From assembly GCA_947502885.1 (NCBI GenBank), contig CANNBP010000008.1:124001-188000 (forward strand): a stretch of 64,000 bases of DNA, written 5' to 3'. This document shows positions 63,099 to 64,000 of this stretch, in pieces. The notes beneath the pieces are model-generated. The model had not been told where the DNA came from, did not search any database, and saw nothing but the letters and a program-made list of their open reading frames with translations. This DNA is from an uncultured Aquimarina sp. GTDB taxonomy: Bacteria > Bacteroidota > Bacteroidia > Flavobacteriales > Flavobacteriaceae. Each line of letters begins with the position of its first letter. Position 1 is the stretch's first letter. Both the position numbers and the translations under genes were made by a program.

Positions 63099-64000
63099 AT
63101 GCAATCATTCGAGTTTATAGATCTTATTCTTTTTCTTGGTATAAGTCAGGGGCTTTTTTTGGCCTTTACATTACAAGTTTTAACAAAAAAGAATAAAGCA
63201 GCGAATAAAATTCTTTCAATTATACTTTGGGTTACTACCATTACTTTGTTTGGTAGAATGGTGTACTCTAGATTTTCTGACAACCTATATGTAATTAGGA
63301 TAGTTATACTAGTTGACGTGATTATTTTTGTTTTAGGCCCGCTTTCTTATCTATACATGCGTAAATTAGTTTTTGAAGAAAAATTAAATTTCAGAAAGAT
63401 ATTATATCATTTTATACCCGTTTTTTTTCATCTGGCTTTTGTCTTATGGTCATATACCAGAACTATTCCAGAACTGCATGAATTGATCAAACAAGGAGCT
63501 CTTAATTTTCCTTTTTTTGTAATCGAGACCATAGGATTAATTTCTAATATTGTTTATATTTTTTTATGTTTAAAATTGATTAAATTATATAGTAAAGAAC
63601 GGAAAGAAAACCTTTCGTATATGTCAAATTTATTACCGTTTTTGTATACGTATATCGTTTCGATTTCACTTTTTGTAACCGCTTGGTTTTTAAGTTATAT
63701 TAATTTTAATATTTATTATTTTAATTTAAAATATATCAGTTATAACCTTGTCTGGATTTTGATCTCAGTATTCGTTTACGTTGTAAGTTTTTATAGCTTA
63801 AAACAACCAGAAATCTTTAGAATGCCGTTGACAAAGAAAAATAAGATAAAGAATAAAGAAAGACTATGTGATAGAGAGGTAGCTATGTTAAAAGATAAAT
63901 TAGAAGAACTTTTAGTTGATGAAAAAATTTATCTAAACCATAAGCTTACTTTGGTAGACTTGGCCAAAAAATTAGATACAACTACCAATAATGTATCCTG
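63099..64000 (+). CDS. AraC-family regulator with N-terminal membrane domain (3' end outside window)
   Basis: The open frame runs from the ATG at 63099 past the right edge. The first about 240 residues form seven or so membrane helices (FEFIDLILFLGISQGLFLAF to FVYVVSFYSLKQ). A charged linker and the beginning of an AraC-type helix-turn-helix (YLNHKLTLVDLAKKLDTTTNNVS) follow. Proteins of this layout sense an envelope or extracellular signal and regulate nearby genes. The target operon, if any, lies beyond the window. Confidence 0.85.
   Translation, partial: MQSFEFIDLILFLGISQGLFLAFTLQVLTKKNKAANKILSIILWVTTITLFGRMVYSRFSDNLYVIRIVILVDVIIFVLGPLSYLYMRKLVFEEKLNFRKILYHFIPVFFHLAFVLWSYTRTIPELHELIKQGALNFPFFVIETIGLISNIVYIFLCLKLIKLYSKERKENLSYMSNLLPFLYTYIVSISLFVTAWFLSYINFNIYYFNLKYISYNLVWILISVFVYVVSFYSLKQPEIFRMPLTKKNKIKNKERLCDREVAMLKDKLEELLVDEKIYLNHKLTLVDLAKKLDTTTNNVS

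Noticed and set aside
1..64000. tRNA, rRNA, insertion sequence or prophage
   Set aside because: No cloverleaf-like pattern with a TTC loop, no rRNA-like sequence and no transposase, integrase or phage structural reading frame was seen on reading both strands.

Overview
The window looks like a chromosomal segment of a marine or environmental member of the Flavobacteriaceae (Bacteroidota). The evidence is low GC content, type IX secretion (T9SS) C-terminal sorting domains, TAnnTTTG-type -7 promoter boxes, lipoproteins with short lipoboxes, a Bacteroidota-type three-subunit succinate dehydrogenase, and DUF1501/DUF1800, DUF4421 and M57 proteins typical of that group. An Aquimarina-like genus is possible but cannot be shown from this sequence. 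I saw no tRNA, rRNA, CRISPR array, transposase or prophage.

Region 1 (1-13.7 kb, all +) is the most unusual part. It appears to be the cargo end of an extracellular contractile injection system (eCIS) locus. Three proteins carry the DUF4157 (eCIS core) domain and end in different predicted warheads: an AHH-type HNH nuclease, a PD-(D/E)xK nuclease, and an Asp-zincin-like metallopeptidase. Each is followed within about 12 bases, or with overlap, by a smaller gene that could be its immunity partner. Between them lie a leaderless vanadium-haloperoxidase-like enzyme and a ParA-type ATPase. The block ends with the AAA+ ATPase that usually accompanies eCIS particles. No sheath, tube or baseplate genes are visible, so they must lie upstream of base 1 or elsewhere. 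The first toxin is cut by the left edge.

Region 2 (13.7-22.6 kb) holds a secreted M57 protease, a spondin_N adhesin with five near-identical 339-bp repeats and a T9SS tail, a TIR-domain gene tightly linked to an isoaspartyl-peptidase gene, a small Cys-rich peptide with a double-glycine leader, and a DUF4421 protein. Region 3 (22.7-32.1 kb) is an alpha-2-macroglobulin / PBP1C pair, as known from yfhM-pbpC, with three small genes or remnants between them.

Region 4 (32.4-50 kb) is mostly core: an outer-membrane protein, a CYTH protein, an NAD(P)-binding protein, DNA polymerase IV, a methionine aminotransferase, a hydrolase-ECF sigma-membrane protein operon, sdhCAB, two M28 peptidases, a CBS protein and small hypotheticals. 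Region 5 (50-64 kb) has a histone-deacetylase-like hydrolase, a beta-helix/FG-GAP lipoprotein, a periplasmic protein of unknown role, metG, the DUF1800-DUF1501 pair, an LD-carboxypeptidase, a second M57 protease, a YraN nuclease and the start of a membrane-anchored AraC regulator cut by the right edge. Several clear intrinsic terminators and TTG-N17-20-TAnnTTTG promoters mark the transcription units.
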